From contig JAKVBI010000005.1 of the NCBI GenBank assembly GCA_022447545.1, positions 85,269 to 149,268 on the forward strand: 64,000 bases of DNA. The letters are read 5' to 3'. Below the pieces are notes generated by a model, which did not search any database, was not told the DNA's origin, and saw only the letters and a list, made by a program, of their open reading frames with translations. The position numbers and the translations under genes were made by a program. Numbering within the stretch: position 1 is the stretch's first letter; every line of letters begins with the position of its first letter. Source of the stretch: Myxococcota bacterium (GTDB lineage: Bacteria > Myxococcota_A > UBA9160 > SMWR01). This document shows positions 50,795-59,211 of this stretch, in pieces.

Positions 50795-51808
50795 ATGAGC
50801 GCCAGAGCACTCCAATTCTCGCTCCACTACGATTTCCGCAACCCCGCACCCTGGCACGAGCCCGGTGAGCGCCGTCACGCAGCGCTCCTCGACCAGATCG
50901 AGTGGGCGGAGCGCGAGTTGGGCTTCGATGCCTTCTCGATCCCCGAGCATCATTTCGTCGATTTTGCGAGTTCGCCTCTGACTCTGGCTGCAGCCGTGGC
51001 TGCGCGTACCCGCCGGGCCACCCTCGGAACCAACGTGCTCGTTCTGCCCGTCCACAACCCTCTGAGGCTGGCGGAGGACTGTCTGACCGTGGACGCAATC
51101 TCGGGTGGCCGCTTTCGCCTGGGAGTAGGGCTTGGCTACCGCGGTGCGGAGCACGCCGCTCTGGGGACCGCCCTCGCCGAACGGCGTGACCGCGCCGAAG
51201 AGGCCCTGGGCATCCTGCGGCGGGCCTTTGCGGGGGAGCACTTTGCCCATCAGGGGCGTTTCTTTGCCTTCGACGAGCTGACCGTCACGCCACCGCCCGT
51301 GCGTGAAGGGGGGCCGGAGATCTGGATCGGGGGTCTGGCGCCAGCAGGTGTCGAACGCGCCGCGCGCCTGGGCGACGGTTACCTGTGCCCCTCGCCGGAA
51401 GCTGTGGGGGCCTACGTCGAGCAGCGCAGGCGTTTGAATGCACCCTCGACCGGGCGGGCGCTGGTCATGCTTTCGTGGGTGGTCGACGAAGACCCCGAGC
51501 GCACATTCGCGCGGATTGGAGAGCACTTGCTCTATCACTACACCCAATACCGTGAATTCGGCATGCAGCAGATCCCAGCCTTCGAGAAGCCCGAGGAACT
51601 ACTGTCCAAGGGCTTCGTGACCCTTCACGACGGGCCCGGGGCCGTGAGTGCTTTGCGGGACATCGCCGCTGCGGAGTCCGTGGAGGCCGTCGAACTGTGG
51701 CCGGTGGCCCCGGGGGAGCGTGCCGATGACGCGGCGCCGCGCCTCGAGTACTTCGCCAACCACGTGATGCCCGAATTCCGTTCCGCCACTGGCAACGGCG
51801 GCCCCTAG
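50795..51808 (+). CDS. Luciferase-like (LLM) flavin-dependent oxidoreductase
   Basis: A 337-residue LLM-class enzyme with FSLHYDFRNPAPWHEP at the N-terminus, SIPEHHFVDFASSPL in the active site, TNVLVLPVHNPLRLAEDC, DAISGGRFRLGVGLGY and GPEIWIGGLAPAGVERAARLGDG. This is the commoner Rv-type alkanal monooxygenase-like subgroup; FMN or F420 use is not settled by sequence. The ATG at 50795 has GGAGGG upstream and the preceding GTG is an alternative. It is the fourth LLM gene in the window and sits just behind a striking inverted repeat, suggesting its own control. Confidence 0.88.
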   Translation: MSARALQFSLHYDFRNPAPWHEPGERRHAALLDQIEWAERELGFDAFSIPEHHFVDFASSPLTLAAAVAARTRRATLGTNVLVLPVHNPLRLAEDCLTVDAISGGRFRLGVGLGYRGAEHAALGTALAERRDRAEEALGILRRAFAGEHFAHQGRFFAFDELTVTPPPVREGGPEIWIGGLAPAGVERAARLGDGYLCPSPEAVGAYVEQRRRLNAPSTGRALVMLSWVVDEDPERTFARIGEHLLYHYTQYREFGMQQIPAFEKPEELLSKGFVTLHDGPGAVSALRDIAAAESVEAVELWPVAPGERADDAAPRLEYFANHVMPEFRSATGNGGP

Positions 51809-51941
51809 TCTCCGGGCGGGACCCCACAAGCATTGCCTCTGCTTCCCGACGCCACCTTCTCTTTGGCTCGTGCCCACGGGAAACCCCGGAGCTCTTCACG
51901 TCCCTGTTGAACCTGTGATCGGCCTTGGCGAACCGGCGGCC

Positions 51942-52475
51942 TCAGGCGTGACTTCGGGCGCGCTCGATGGCCGCTTCGATCTGGGGAATGGCCTCGGCCA
52001 CCTGGCGAACATCCACTCGCTCGGCCAGGTCGGTCGCGCCCACTGAGCGCAGGATTTCGGGTAGTCGCGTGCGTAGGCGATCCAGTGCCCAGCCCTTGGG
52101 GTCACCCTCGAGGACGGGGTCGAGGAACACGCGGCGTTGGGCCTGTTCGTCCTGGTAGACGTAGTGGTAGTGGGGTTCGGCTTCGAAGCAGTCGAAGCGG
52201 AAGTACTCGAGAAGGTCACCCGTCTCGTTGCCGAACACGTGGATGCACACTCCGGCGTCGTCGGTGCCCGCGTTCCGATACCCGTCGTCGCCTTCCTCGG
52301 GGCGCGGGTTGTAGCGCACCTCGCGCAGGTACTCGCCCGCCGTTTCGTCGTTGAGCAACCGATAGCCGATTCCGACGGTGATCGGGCCGATCTCGATCAA
52401 CTCGGTCTGCTCCGGGATGTGGGGCAGCGGGAGAATGGGGTAACGCGTTCCGGGAATGGAGGACTCGTCTTCCAT
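51942..52475 (-). CDS. Conserved-looking hypothetical protein
   Basis: The 177-residue product starts MEDESSIPGTRYPILPLPHIP at the ATG at 52475 (upstream in-frame sequence is not convincing). I do not recognise a catalytic family. It is acidic, has an HYHYVYQDEQAQRR stretch in the middle with several aromatics and histidines, and ends in an amphipathic helix (VAEAIPQIEAAIERARSHA). No signal peptide or membrane segment is seen. The preferred orientation is supported by its protein-like composition against the Arg-rich opposite-strand frame. It may be transcribed after the amidohydrolase-like gene upstream, 82 bases away. Confidence 0.65.
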   Translation of the reverse strand: MEDESSIPGTRYPILPLPHIPEQTELIEIGPITVGIGYRLLNDETAGEYLREVRYNPRPEEGDDGYRNAGTDDAGVCIHVFGNETGDLLEYFRFDCFEAEPHYHYVYQDEQAQRRVFLDPVLEGDPKGWALDRLRTRLPEILRSVGATDLAERVDVRQVAEAIPQIEAAIERARSHA

Positions 52476-52557
52476 AGGGGCATGGTACCGCGGCCTGGAG
52501 AGGGTGGGCGCAGACTTCCCCGAACTCCTGGGTGGTGCTTGCGTGAAGGAGGCTTGT

Positions 52558-53385
52558 TCAGTCCGGATAGCGTGGGTTTCGTGGGCCGAAGAGCACGGCT
52601 TCGGCATTGTCGTAGAGATAACGTTCCAGGACGCCCGGGCGCAGCTCGAGTTGCTCGGCCTCATCGACGCAACGTTTCATGGAAAGGACGGGGTGATCCG
52701 AGGCAAACATGATTTTGTGCTTTCCGCGCGTGTTCATGTAGTGGATGAGCGAGTCCGGCAGGTATTTCGGCGCGTAGGCGGAAGTCATGAGGTAGAGGTT
52801 CGAGTACTTGATCATCAGCCGGATGGCGACGTCCCACCAGGGATCGGCTCCGTGCTGCATCACGAGGCGCAACTCCGGGAAGTGGAGACACACGCGGTCC
52901 AGATGCATGGGGTGCTGGCATTCGCCGGGAACCGGTGGACCCGGGATTCCGGTGTTGATTCCAGCGGTGAGGTCGAGCTCGATGCACTTGGCGTAGAAGG
53001 GATAGTAGATGGGGTCGTTGGGGGGGATGTCCATCCCGAAAGGGGTGACCCGCGCCAGGACCACCGGGTGGTTTCGCACGAGATCTTCCATGGCCCAGAG
53101 CGCCTTCATGCCGCGGCGGAGGTCTGGGTTGACGGCAAGGAAGAAACGTTCGGGGTAGTCGACGGCGAAGGCCAGAACGCGTGGGTCGGGTTTCTCGGCG
53201 CTGACCGAGAGTAGGACCTTCTCGACGCCCGCATGATCCATGGCCTCCAGGGTTTCCTCGGCGCTCAGATCCTTGAAGAATTCGTCTCCGCCCTTGAAGT
53301 AGTCCTCCTTGACGCGCACCAGGAATTCGGTGCCGGCGTTGGCTCCCATGTTCACGTTGACCCAGAGGTCGATGGCTCGGTTCAC
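52558..53385 (-). CDS. Amidohydrolase-2-like TIM-barrel protein, second copy
   Basis: A 275-residue amidohydrolase-2-type protein paralogous to the one at 9999. The N-terminal metal-binding HxH is replaced by IDLWVN (Asp6), the mid-barrel VMQHGADPWWD is retained, and the C-terminal Asp motif is intact as FASDHPVL, unlike the first copy. Many homologues have AIDLWVN at this position, so it is probably a distinct subfamily. The GTG at 53385 is proposed because GGAGATGTC lies just upstream; an ATG at 53415 has no ribosome site. It could hydrolyse or decarboxylate a small acid, but loss of the N-terminal histidines makes the metal site uncertain. Confidence 0.85.
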   Translation of the reverse strand: MNRAIDLWVNVNMGANAGTEFLVRVKEDYFKGGDEFFKDLSAEETLEAMDHAGVEKVLLSVSAEKPDPRVLAFAVDYPERFFLAVNPDLRRGMKALWAMEDLVRNHPVVLARVTPFGMDIPPNDPIYYPFYAKCIELDLTAGINTGIPGPPVPGECQHPMHLDRVCLHFPELRLVMQHGADPWWDVAIRLMIKYSNLYLMTSAYAPKYLPDSLIHYMNTRGKHKIMFASDHPVLSMKRCVDEAEQLELRPGVLERYLYDNAEAVLFGPRNPRYPD

Positions 53386-53528
53386 GACATCTCCATGCAA
53401 AGGGCGGTTCATCATACCGTTGGCTCGTGGAGGGTTCTACGCCGAATTGGAGAGTTGGCTCGCTCGGCGCCGTCCCTTTTTGCTGAAGCGACTCTCCGGT
53501 GAACCGAGGGAATGGAGGCTTTTGGGTG

Positions 53529-53927
53529 TCAGCGGGCCGAGCGCTCGGGTGCCGCTGAGATGGCCGACCTGACGTCGTCGAACAAGAGCAGTCGCCCCGT
53601 GACGTCCGTGGCATCGAGGACCTCCTGCACCTGAGCCGAAATTCCCACCAGGGCGAGGTCGCCGAATCGTCGCTGCTGGCCGACTCGGAAGCGTCGCAGC
53701 AATCCGGCGATGGAGGAATCGATCCGGTCGACGCGTGTGAAATCGAAGATTGCCCAGCGCGCGCGGCTGAGAGGCAGGTTGAGGCGCTTGCGAAGTGAGT
53801 TCGTGCAAACGTTCCGGAGGTGCGTTTCCTCGAAGCTCACGATCAGGGTGTCCCCGGCCTTTTGGCACAGGATGCGGGGGCGGTGGGTACCACCGCTCCG
53901 GTTGGGCCGGGGGGGGCGCGGTGTCAT
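53529..53927 (-). CDS. STAS-domain protein (anti-anti-sigma-like)
   Basis: A 132-residue protein with one STAS domain. GDTLIVSFEETHLRN, the AIFDFTRVDRIDSSIAGLLRRF core strand and helix, and GDLALVGISAQVQEVLDATDV follow the fold of SpoIIAA-type antagonists. The serine phosphorylated in such proteins aligns with the IDSS region. These proteins usually act in partner-switching cascades with an anti-sigma kinase; no such gene is adjacent. The N-terminal 20 residues are Pro/Arg-rich. Upstream (53928-54169) is 242 bases without a gene. Confidence 0.78.
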   Translation of the reverse strand: MTPRPPRPNRSGGTHRPRILCQKAGDTLIVSFEETHLRNVCTNSLRKRLNLPLSRARWAIFDFTRVDRIDSSIAGLLRRFRVGQQRRFGDLALVGISAQVQEVLDATDVTGRLLLFDDVRSAISAAPERSAR

Positions 53928-54123
53928 GGCGGCTCCATTGCGGGGGCGAGTCTCGAACCGGGTGCTCTCCCATTCTAAATGTCAGCGCCGATTTCTCGAT
54001 CAGGGAATCCGCACGGTCGGGCGATAATTCGACTTTCGGTGCAGTGACAACGGAATCCTTCGACCCAGCGGTGAATTCTGGAACGGCTCGCGTGCTGCGC
54101 AGACGATTCCCCGAATCCGGCGC

Positions 54124-54142
54124 CCTTGCGGTGAAGGCAAGG
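54124..54142 (-). terminator. Hairpin downstream of the DoxX gene
   Basis: CCTTGC and GCAAGG form a perfect six-base stem with a seven-base loop, 28 bases after the DoxX stop codon. There is no run of U after it on the minus strand, so it is at best a weak or Rho-assisted terminator or an RNA-stabilising structure. Confidence 0.25.
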
Positions 54143-54169
54143 AGCCGTGGGTGCGAGGAGGGGAGGAAG

Positions 54170-54550
54170 TCAGTCGCTGGGCCCGTCGAGGCTCCAGATT
54201 CCCGCTCCGCGTGTTGCGATGAACAGGAACACGAAACAATAGAGCGCCGCCAACTCGCCATGGTTGATCAGCGGGAGTGGATGCTGGAGTCCATGGGCCA
54301 TCCAGTACGCGGCCGCCATCAGCCCGCTCGAAAGAAAGGCGGCGCCTCGAGTGAACCAACCCAGCGCGATCATGGCGCCAGCCACCAATTCGATACCTCC
54401 CGCCGCGTAGAGGACGACGGCAGGCATTTCGGGTGCGGGTGCCGGAAACCCGAAGATCTTCTGGCAACCGTGCCAGAAGAACAGGAAGCCGGACACGATA
54501 CGAAGGGCGGCATAGGTTTGTTCTTGTCGCTGACTCAGGAAGGTGGACAT
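54170..54550 (-). CDS. DoxX family membrane protein
   Basis: The 126-residue inner-membrane protein has four hydrophobic segments and the family pattern AALRIVSGFLFFWHGCQKIFG at the start, GGIELVAGAMIALGWFTRGAA in the centre, and a hydrophobic C-terminal helix. DoxX proteins are often involved in thiol/redox or thiosulfate-linked functions, though many have unknown roles. The ATG at 54550 is used. It is 49 bases downstream of the DUF4097 gene and on the same strand, but no joint function is evident. Confidence 0.86.
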   Translation of the reverse strand: MSTFLSQRQEQTYAALRIVSGFLFFWHGCQKIFGFPAPAPEMPAVVLYAAGGIELVAGAMIALGWFTRGAAFLSSGLMAAAYWMAHGLQHPLPLINHGELAALYCFVFLFIATRGAGIWSLDGPSD

Positions 54551-54599
54551 GTCTATTTCTCCCGGGTGGAATTCAACGGAGTGTCGACGGGCGGTGTGC

Positions 54600-55400
54600 T
54601 CAACGTAACTCGTACTTGTTCATCGCGTGCAGGTCGATGGTTCCCTGGTTGCTCTCCACGCGTATTGCCGGTGACCCACTGCCGAGTTGAAGCACCGAGG
54701 ACTCGCCGTCATGCGAGAGACGGAAGCGACTTTCGTCGAGACCATGTGGGACGATGCTCCCTCGTGTACGGGCCTCCACCCCCACGTCACCGGATTTGGG
54801 AAAGTCCACCCGGATGTCTCCGGTCTGGGTTGCGAACCGATCCGGCTCCCCCGGATCGGGAGAGCGCAGGGTTGCGTTGATTCGGCCCGATCCCGTGCGG
54901 GCATCTACAGGCCTGGACGTGGAGACGCGTAGGTCTCCACTTTGCGAGTGGGTGAGGAGCGGGCGATCCACTCCTTTGGCTTCGATGTTGCCGTGGTCGG
55001 TGGAAATCTCCAGTCGCACACCTGGGGGTACGAGGAGAGCCAGGTCGATGCGGCCTCGCTTGCGTCCGTCCGGTCCGGGGCGGGTCGCACTGGGGTAATG
55101 GATCTCGATTTCCACCGGCGTTCGGTCCTGGTGAATTTCGATCCGTGCATCGGTCTGGTCCCGAGAGAATCGTTGGATCATGGCCGCGACGGACAGTCGA
55201 TCGTCGCCGGAACTCCGCGCCCGGATGTCACCGAACGGGTTGTGGACCCGAAGAACCTGACTCGGCGAGAGGTCTCCGGTCCATTGAAAATCGTCGACCC
55301 GGAACTCGTCGGGCGGGGGCTGCCCCGACGCAACGTCGCCGAGGAGCACACAGGCGATAAGCGAGAGCAGCGCAGTGCGAGGTGCGATTCGACCGGTCAC
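54600..55400 (-). CDS. DUF4097 beta-repeat periplasmic protein
   Basis: The 266-residue protein has a signal peptide (LLSLIACVLLGDVASGQ) and then repeats of short beta strands with alternating Gly and Asp, such as SGDLRVSTSRPVDARTGSGRI, QTGDIRVDFPKSGDVGV and SNQGTIDLHAMN. This is the DUF4097 fold, a right-handed beta-helix-like sheet found in putative adhesins and anti-sigma-linked proteins. It would sit in the periplasm or outside the cell. The start is GTG at 55400. The function is unknown. Confidence 0.8.
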   Translation of the reverse strand: MTGRIAPRTALLSLIACVLLGDVASGQPPPDEFRVDDFQWTGDLSPSQVLRVHNPFGDIRARSSGDDRLSVAAMIQRFSRDQTDARIEIHQDRTPVEIEIHYPSATRPGPDGRKRGRIDLALLVPPGVRLEISTDHGNIEAKGVDRPLLTHSQSGDLRVSTSRPVDARTGSGRINATLRSPDPGEPDRFATQTGDIRVDFPKSGDVGVEARTRGSIVPHGLDESRFRLSHDGESSVLQLGSGSPAIRVESNQGTIDLHAMNKYELR

Positions 55401-55949
55401 GTCCTAGACCTCCAGATTCGGACCCTCACGGGAACCCTCCGAGCAGATTACAGAATGAATTCGCAGGCAGCGGGGCACTGCGGCGCTGGGGGCCGAAGCC
55501 CCGGCCAACCCGGGCCCACCTTCACCGATGAATTCTCCCGCTTCCCCCCAAGGCGTTGTTTTTTTCCTACAATTAGGATTGATCCCACCCCCAAAGAGGG
55601 GGCCGCCCTGCGCCTGTGGTCCATGGTTCCTCTGAGGTCCAAGGAGAAACGGGAGGTTCCCAGGCCCGAGGTCCGGGCACTGAGGTGGGCAATAGTTTCC
55701 ACCTAGTCGGTAAGGTTTTTCTCATTCTGGGTATCTCCATTCATTCTTGCAGGACTGGTTCGTCTGACTCTAACCCCCGGGGATAGAGAGAGTTTTGCCC
55801 AAGCGGCCGCTTCGTCGGGACTTTGGGCACTGAACTTGCTCATCTAGTTCAGCAGGGTTGCAAGGATCTCCCCAGGGTCTTGATGCATTTGGCGTGTAGA
55901 GTCAGTGGATCGGGGCCTGGTAAGGAGAGTCCAAGGAGGGTCGGAGCCG
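55401..55949. other. Intergenic region between divergent genes
   Basis: These 549 bases separate the DUF4097 gene from the large secreted-protein gene. I see no convincing gene in it. It contains AT-rich stretches (55556-55580, including TTTTTTTCCTACAATTAGG) that could hold a promoter, a GGGGCCGAAGCCCC-type hairpin near 55490, and an inverted repeat at 55830-55852. Two-way promoters would be expected. No clear -35/-10 pair with correct spacing was identified by eye. Confidence 0.6.
55830..55852. repeat. Inverted repeat CTGAACT-N9-AGTTCAG
   Basis: Two perfect seven-base arms lie about 100 bases upstream of the start of the large secreted protein gene. It could be an operator or a leader RNA hairpin. 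The surroundings give no further evidence and no regulator is encoded nearby. Confidence 0.4.
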
Positions 55950-58900
55950 ATGAATCAGCGGCGTGAAGGGGGATGGGGGCTTTGGCGGGGTGTTTTCGCA
56001 CCTGCCATCGGGCGCTTGGGTCGTCGGTTGGGGAGTGTTTCATTCCCTACGGTTCTGATTCTGTTGGCCCTCTCTCATGTCGCCGCCGCCGAGGGCTCGG
56101 GATCCGGCTCGCTGCCCGTCTCCAAGGGCGCCGAAACCTACGGGCCCTTCGAAGCGACCCGCGTAGACATCGACCTCAGAAACCTCGGCCGGGCTCGCGC
56201 CTGGCAGCCCGGGGATGCCATCAAGATGATTCCCCGGCGCAGCCACATGACCGGGAAGCTCATCGAACATCTCAGCAACGTTCCGGTCCCCAAGCCTCGC
56301 AAGGACGCATTGCTCGGTCGTCAAGCCAAGGTGGCCACCTCCCGTGCCTTTACGACACCGGACGTCAACATCGCCGGCCAGGGCTACAGCGGGGTCCAGC
56401 CGCCGGACACCGTGGGGGACGTCGGTCCCTTCTACTACATCCAGATGATCAACGGCTACGACACGACTTTCATCGTCTACAACAAGGCCGATGGCAGCGT
56501 GGCCGCCGGCCCCATCGCCTTGGACAGTCTCGGTAGTGGCGAGTGTGCCAACGGCGCAGGGGATCCCATCGTTTTGTACGACGAACTCGCCGATCGCTGG
56601 GTGCTTTCGGAGTTCTCGTCCAACGGGAATCGGATGTGCGTTTACGTGGCCCAGACCCCGGATCCCATTTCGGGAGGCTGGTACAACTACGATTTTCAGG
56701 CTCCGTCGTTTCCCGACTATCCGAAATATGCGGTCTGGCCCGACGGGTATTACGTCGGCACCAACGAGAGCGGTGGGCCCGCGGTCTACGTTTTTGAACG
56801 TACAGCCATGCTCAATGGGAATGCGGCCACCATGCAGCGCAAGACGGTGCCCGCCCTGGCGGGCTTCGGCTTTCAGATGGTGACACCGGCAGACCACGAC
56901 GGCGACGACGCGCCGCCCACCGGGTCACCCGCCTACTTCCTACGCCACAAGGATGACGAGGCTCACAGCCCGGGCAGTGCCAACCCGAGCCAGGACACTC
57001 TCGAAATTTTCGAAATGGATGTCGACTGGGCGAATTCGTCCAACACGACGTTGGCCGGCCCCACGAGTGTTGTGGTCGCTGAGTTCGATTCCGAGTTGTG
57101 TGGCCTGGTCTCCTACAGCTGTATCCCCCAACCCAGTGGGGGGGCAGCCCTCGATCCCCTGCGCGAAGTCGTGATGTGGCGCCCCCAATATCGGAACTTC
57201 GGCTCCTATGAAGCTCTCATCGGCAACCATTCCACCGATGTCGATGGCAACAACCGATCGGGAATTCGCTGGTGGGAGTTGCGGAGGAGTGGTGGCGGGC
57301 CGTGGGTCAAGTACCAGGAGGGCACCTTCGCCCCGAACACCGACGCCCATCACCGCTGGATGGGGAGCATCGCCATGGACAGCTCGGGTGGCATCGCAGT
57401 GGGCTACAGCATCGGCGGTGCATCCTTGGCTACGGGCATTGCGTATACGGGGCGTGCCGAGGCGGATCCCCTTGGGACGATGACCGAGACGGAAACCGTC
57501 GTCCAGCAGGGTGGAGGGACTCATTCCGGCAACCGTTGGGGTGACTACAGCTCCATGAATGTCGACCCGGTCGATCAGTGCACGTTCTGGTACACAAACG
57601 AGTGGGCCCAGGCCAATGGCACCTGGGCGACCAACATCAGCTCCTTCAAGTTCGATGACTGTGGAGGGAGTGGCTTCCAGATGACCGGGAGCAACTTGAA
57701 CCAGGCCATCTGCAAACCCAACAGTCTCGCGAACATTGAGATGAACATCACCGCCATCAGCGAATTCTCCAATCCGGTGACCTTGAGTCTCGAAGATCTC
57801 CCCGCGGATTTCTCCGGTAGCTTTGCGGGAAACCCGGTCAGCCCCGGCGGTTCAAGCGATCTCTCGGTGGTCGTTGGAAGCGGCGCGAGTACTGGGCTCC
57901 AGGAGTTCACGATTCGCGGTACGGCGACCGAAGCGACCGACCGCACCTTGACGGCGTCGGTTCATGTTGCCGACAGCGTCGGAACGCCCACCCTGGTAAC
58001 TCCACTGGACGGGACCGGAAGTGTCTCCACCACACCGACGTTCACCTGGAACGCAGCTTCCCAGGCCGACAGCTACGTGCTCGAGGTGGCTGAGGATTCC
58101 GCGTTCAGCACCGTCACGTTCACTGCCGATGTGGATGGGACGAGCCAGACCGTCTCGCCGGCCCTGGAATCCGGCACCGAGTACTTCTGGCGTGTGAGTG
58201 CCGTCAACGCTTGTGGATCCGCGCTGTCGAGTGTCCGAAGCTTCACGACGTCAGTGAATCTTTGTTTGAGCCCGCAGCTCTCGATCCCCGACGCGAACAT
58301 TCCCGGGCCTCTACAGGACACGATGACCGTCTCCGGTGAGGGGGCTCTTACGGACATCGATGTCTCCCTCCAGATCACGCACACCTACGTGGGCGATCTC
58401 TCGGTGACGCTGACGCACGAGGATACTGGCACCACGGTGAGCCTCCTCGATCGACCCGGCCAACCCCTGATCGGTTGGATCTACGGTTGCCCAGAAGACG
58501 ACGTGGATGTCGTCTTGAGCGACGAGGCGACCAATCTGGCCGAAGATGCCTGCGAGAGCACTCCGCCGGCCATTGGTGGCACGCTGAAAGGCTCTGGCAG
58601 CTTGGGCGCTTTCGACGGAGAGGACCTGGCGGGAAGCTGGACCCTCGCGGTGACGGACAACGAGGCCGCAGATACGGGAGTCCTGAGTCGGTGGTGTCTG
58701 GTTCCGACCGTCGAGATACCGCCCAGTCCTACCGACACCGATGGGGATGGCACCGCGGACACATCCGATAATTGTGTGAACGTGTCGAACGCGAGCCAGA
58801 CCGATACTGATGAAGACGGCTTTGGTGATGCCTGCGATACGTGTCGTTTGGCTGCCAACCCCGAGCAGACGGATACGGATGGAGATGGGTATGGCAATCG

Positions 58901-59108
58901 CTGCGATCCGGACTTCGACAACAATGACAAGATCGGAGCATTCGATCTGAACGTGTTCCGGTCGTGTTTCATCGACATGCAAACGTCCAGCCTGTGTGTG
59001 AATGCCGACTTCGACAACAACGGAAGCATGGGCGCATCCGATCTGAATATCTTCCGCGAGTACTTCATCAAAGGAGATCCCGGCCCGGGTCCTTCGGGAC
59101 CCGAGTAG
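55950..59108 (+). CDS. Large secreted multidomain protein with P-domain, TSP3 and dockerin-like repeats
   Basis: The 1052-residue protein has a signal peptide (cleavage near VAAAEG, about residue 47; ATG at 55950 with AAGGAGGG upstream). Residues about 130-560 look like a beta-propeller-type ectodomain with repeated VGTNESGGPAVYVFER- and VMWRPQYRNFGSY-type strands. An FN3-like segment (about 680-770) precedes a proprotein-convertase P-domain (about 770-920). Thrombospondin type 3 repeats with DTDGDG follow, then two dockerin/EF-like repeats (DFDNNDKIGAFDLNVF and DFDNNGSMGASDLNIF). The C-terminus is PGPGPSGPE. No protease catalytic domain is seen, so it is probably a structural or adhesive surface protein. 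Calcium binding is expected. Confidence 0.85.
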   Translation: MNQRREGGWGLWRGVFAPAIGRLGRRLGSVSFPTVLILLALSHVAAAEGSGSGSLPVSKGAETYGPFEATRVDIDLRNLGRARAWQPGDAIKMIPRRSHMTGKLIEHLSNVPVPKPRKDALLGRQAKVATSRAFTTPDVNIAGQGYSGVQPPDTVGDVGPFYYIQMINGYDTTFIVYNKADGSVAAGPIALDSLGSGECANGAGDPIVLYDELADRWVLSEFSSNGNRMCVYVAQTPDPISGGWYNYDFQAPSFPDYPKYAVWPDGYYVGTNESGGPAVYVFERTAMLNGNAATMQRKTVPALAGFGFQMVTPADHDGDDAPPTGSPAYFLRHKDDEAHSPGSANPSQDTLEIFEMDVDWANSSNTTLAGPTSVVVAEFDSELCGLVSYSCIPQPSGGAALDPLREVVMWRPQYRNFGSYEALIGNHSTDVDGNNRSGIRWWELRRSGGGPWVKYQEGTFAPNTDAHHRWMGSIAMDSSGGIAVGYSIGGASLATGIAYTGRAEADPLGTMTETETVVQQGGGTHSGNRWGDYSSMNVDPVDQCTFWYTNEWAQANGTWATNISSFKFDDCGGSGFQMTGSNLNQAICKPNSLANIEMNITAISEFSNPVTLSLEDLPADFSGSFAGNPVSPGGSSDLSVVVGSGASTGLQEFTIRGTATEATDRTLTASVHVADSVGTPTLVTPLDGTGSVSTTPTFTWNAASQADSYVLEVAEDSAFSTVTFTADVDGTSQTVSPALESGTEYFWRVSAVNACGSALSSVRSFTTSVNLCLSPQLSIPDANIPGPLQDTMTVSGEGALTDIDVSLQITHTYVGDLSVTLTHEDTGTTVSLLDRPGQPLIGWIYGCPEDDVDVVLSDEATNLAEDACESTPPAIGGTLKGSGSLGAFDGEDLAGSWTLAVTDNEAADTGVLSRWCLVPTVEIPPSPTDTDGDGTADTSDNCVNVSNASQTDTDEDGFGDACDTCRLAANPEQTDTDGDGYGNRCDPDFDNNDKIGAFDLNVFRSCFIDMQTSSLCVNADFDNNGSMGASDLNIFREYFIKGDPGPGPSGPE
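59086..59103 (+). other. Stable RNA hairpin with UUCG loop at the end of the coding region
   Basis: CGGGTCC-TTCG-GGACCCG is a perfect seven-base-pair stem with a UUCG loop closed by C-G, an unusually stable tetraloop. It lies in the last codons of the secreted-protein gene, ending three bases before its TAG stop. There is no following U-run. It may mark an mRNA 3'-end stabiliser or a Rho-type stop, or simply reflect the GPGPSG codons. Confidence 0.45.
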
Positions 59109-59211
59109 GCACCGTGGGGGCTGAGGAGCGGGGCACCACTCCTGTGAGGCCTCGTGGGCTCCAACGCCACGCGGCAAGCGAAGACCGAGTACTCTCGTCT
59201 ACTGTCGGCGG

